A DNA stretch of 64,000 bases from Ochotona curzoniae. Lineage: Eukaryota; Chordata; Mammalia; Lagomorpha; Ochotonidae. Positions 63,885-64,000 of this stretch are shown here, piece after piece. The position numbers were made by a program, and so were the translations under genes. The stretch spans positions 27,318,001 to 27,382,000 of the forward strand of contig NW_024466599.1 of assembly GCF_017591425.1 (NCBI RefSeq), read 5' to 3'. Position 1 is the first letter of the stretch; every line of letters starts with the position of its first letter. Below the pieces are notes generated by a model that saw nothing but the letters and a program-made list of their open reading frames with translations, ran no database searches and was not told the origin of the DNA.

Positions 63885-64000
63885 GTGAGTGTCTGTTTTC
63901 CCAAGGCCTTGGCGGGGAAAAGGCCAGTTTAGGTGGACTTCGAGTTGGTACTCAACCGCATCCCTGGGTAACTCCTACAAGGTGTGACATAGTTCCCTAG

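Larger units (their letters stand above)
63180..63900. promoter_or_regulatory. CpG-rich bidirectional promoter region (DHX57 / probable MORN2)
   Basis: CpG dinucleotides become frequent here, in contrast to the CpG-poor introns. Near 63.7 kb there is an inverted CCAAT box (ATTGG at 63712-63716), an ETS-type ACTTCCGG near 63734-63741, two tandem GGTTGCCT boxes at 63748-63763 and an NRF1-like CGCGCACGC near 63775-63783. No TATA box is evident, as expected for housekeeping CpG promoters. DHX57 starts leftwards from here; a divergent rightward transcript is expected from mammalian synteny. Confidence 0.7.

Noticed and set aside
63175..63904. Frames of 87-145 codons on both strands in the CpG island
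   Set aside because: GC-rich DNA lacks stop codons by composition; the frames overlap each other and show no domain. DHX57 exon 1 here is non-coding.

Overview
The window is vertebrate, specifically mammalian, nuclear DNA. It holds one large, many-exon gene split by GT-AG introns, and its introns are densely packed with one family of tRNA-derived SINEs. The SINE is the lagomorph C-repeat (CSINE): 5' end GGGCCCGGC, a 'TGGCCTAGTGGCTAAAG' A-box region, a 'GGTTCTAATCC' B-box, a constant GATCCCATATGGG core, and a T-rich/AATAAA-type tail. Copies differ from the rabbit-type C-repeat I know, and the least diverged ones start CCGGCGCGGTGGCGCAAGTGG. I therefore infer a lagomorph, more likely a pika (Ochotona) than a rabbit. 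The species call is inference; the lagomorph call is fairly secure.

The one confidently identified gene is DHX57, a DExH-box RNA helicase with UBA, RWD and CCCH zinc-finger parts. It lies on the minus strand and fills about 8.1-63.7 kb. I resolved all 23 coding exons (start codon 52909-52911, stop codon 8111-8113). Every junction is GT-AG, every phase matches, and the exons sum to 4158 nt = 1385 codons plus stop, essentially the human length (1386 aa). All helicase motifs are intact, so the gene looks functional. A non-coding first exon with donor at 63555-63556 lies in a CpG-rich region at the right end.

The right end (about 63.2-63.9 kb) looks like a bidirectional CpG-island promoter: an inverted CCAAT box, an ETS-type ACTTCCGG, and two tandem GGTTGCCT boxes resembling RFX half-sites. 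In known mammalian synteny the divergent neighbour of DHX57 is MORN2, so the plus-strand sequence after about 63.75 kb is probably MORN2 exon 1. No MORN coding sequence is inside the window.

Left flank (1-8.1 kb): downstream intergenic DNA with about eleven SINEs, a possible small plus-strand exon at 6841-6903 and a WD-repeat-like open frame running off the left edge. Neither can be assigned to a gene. GEMIN6, the expected left neighbour, is not recognisable here.

Introns: more than 50 C-repeats of several ages and both orientations, ancient MIR and L2 pieces, an L1 fragment with a 5' inversion (19.2-19.7 kb), an L1M-type 3' end (46.8-47.2 kb), and in intron 1 a 55-63 kb block built mainly from old L1 sequence with nested SINEs and an LTR-like insert. 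Two intronic minisatellites sit immediately downstream of DHX57 splice donors: a 3 x 42-bp array after exon 20 and a 5 x 23-bp array after exon 13. I saw no sign of an undescribed gene system; the observations worth following concern splice-proximal repeats, inverted SINE pairs and the shared promoter.
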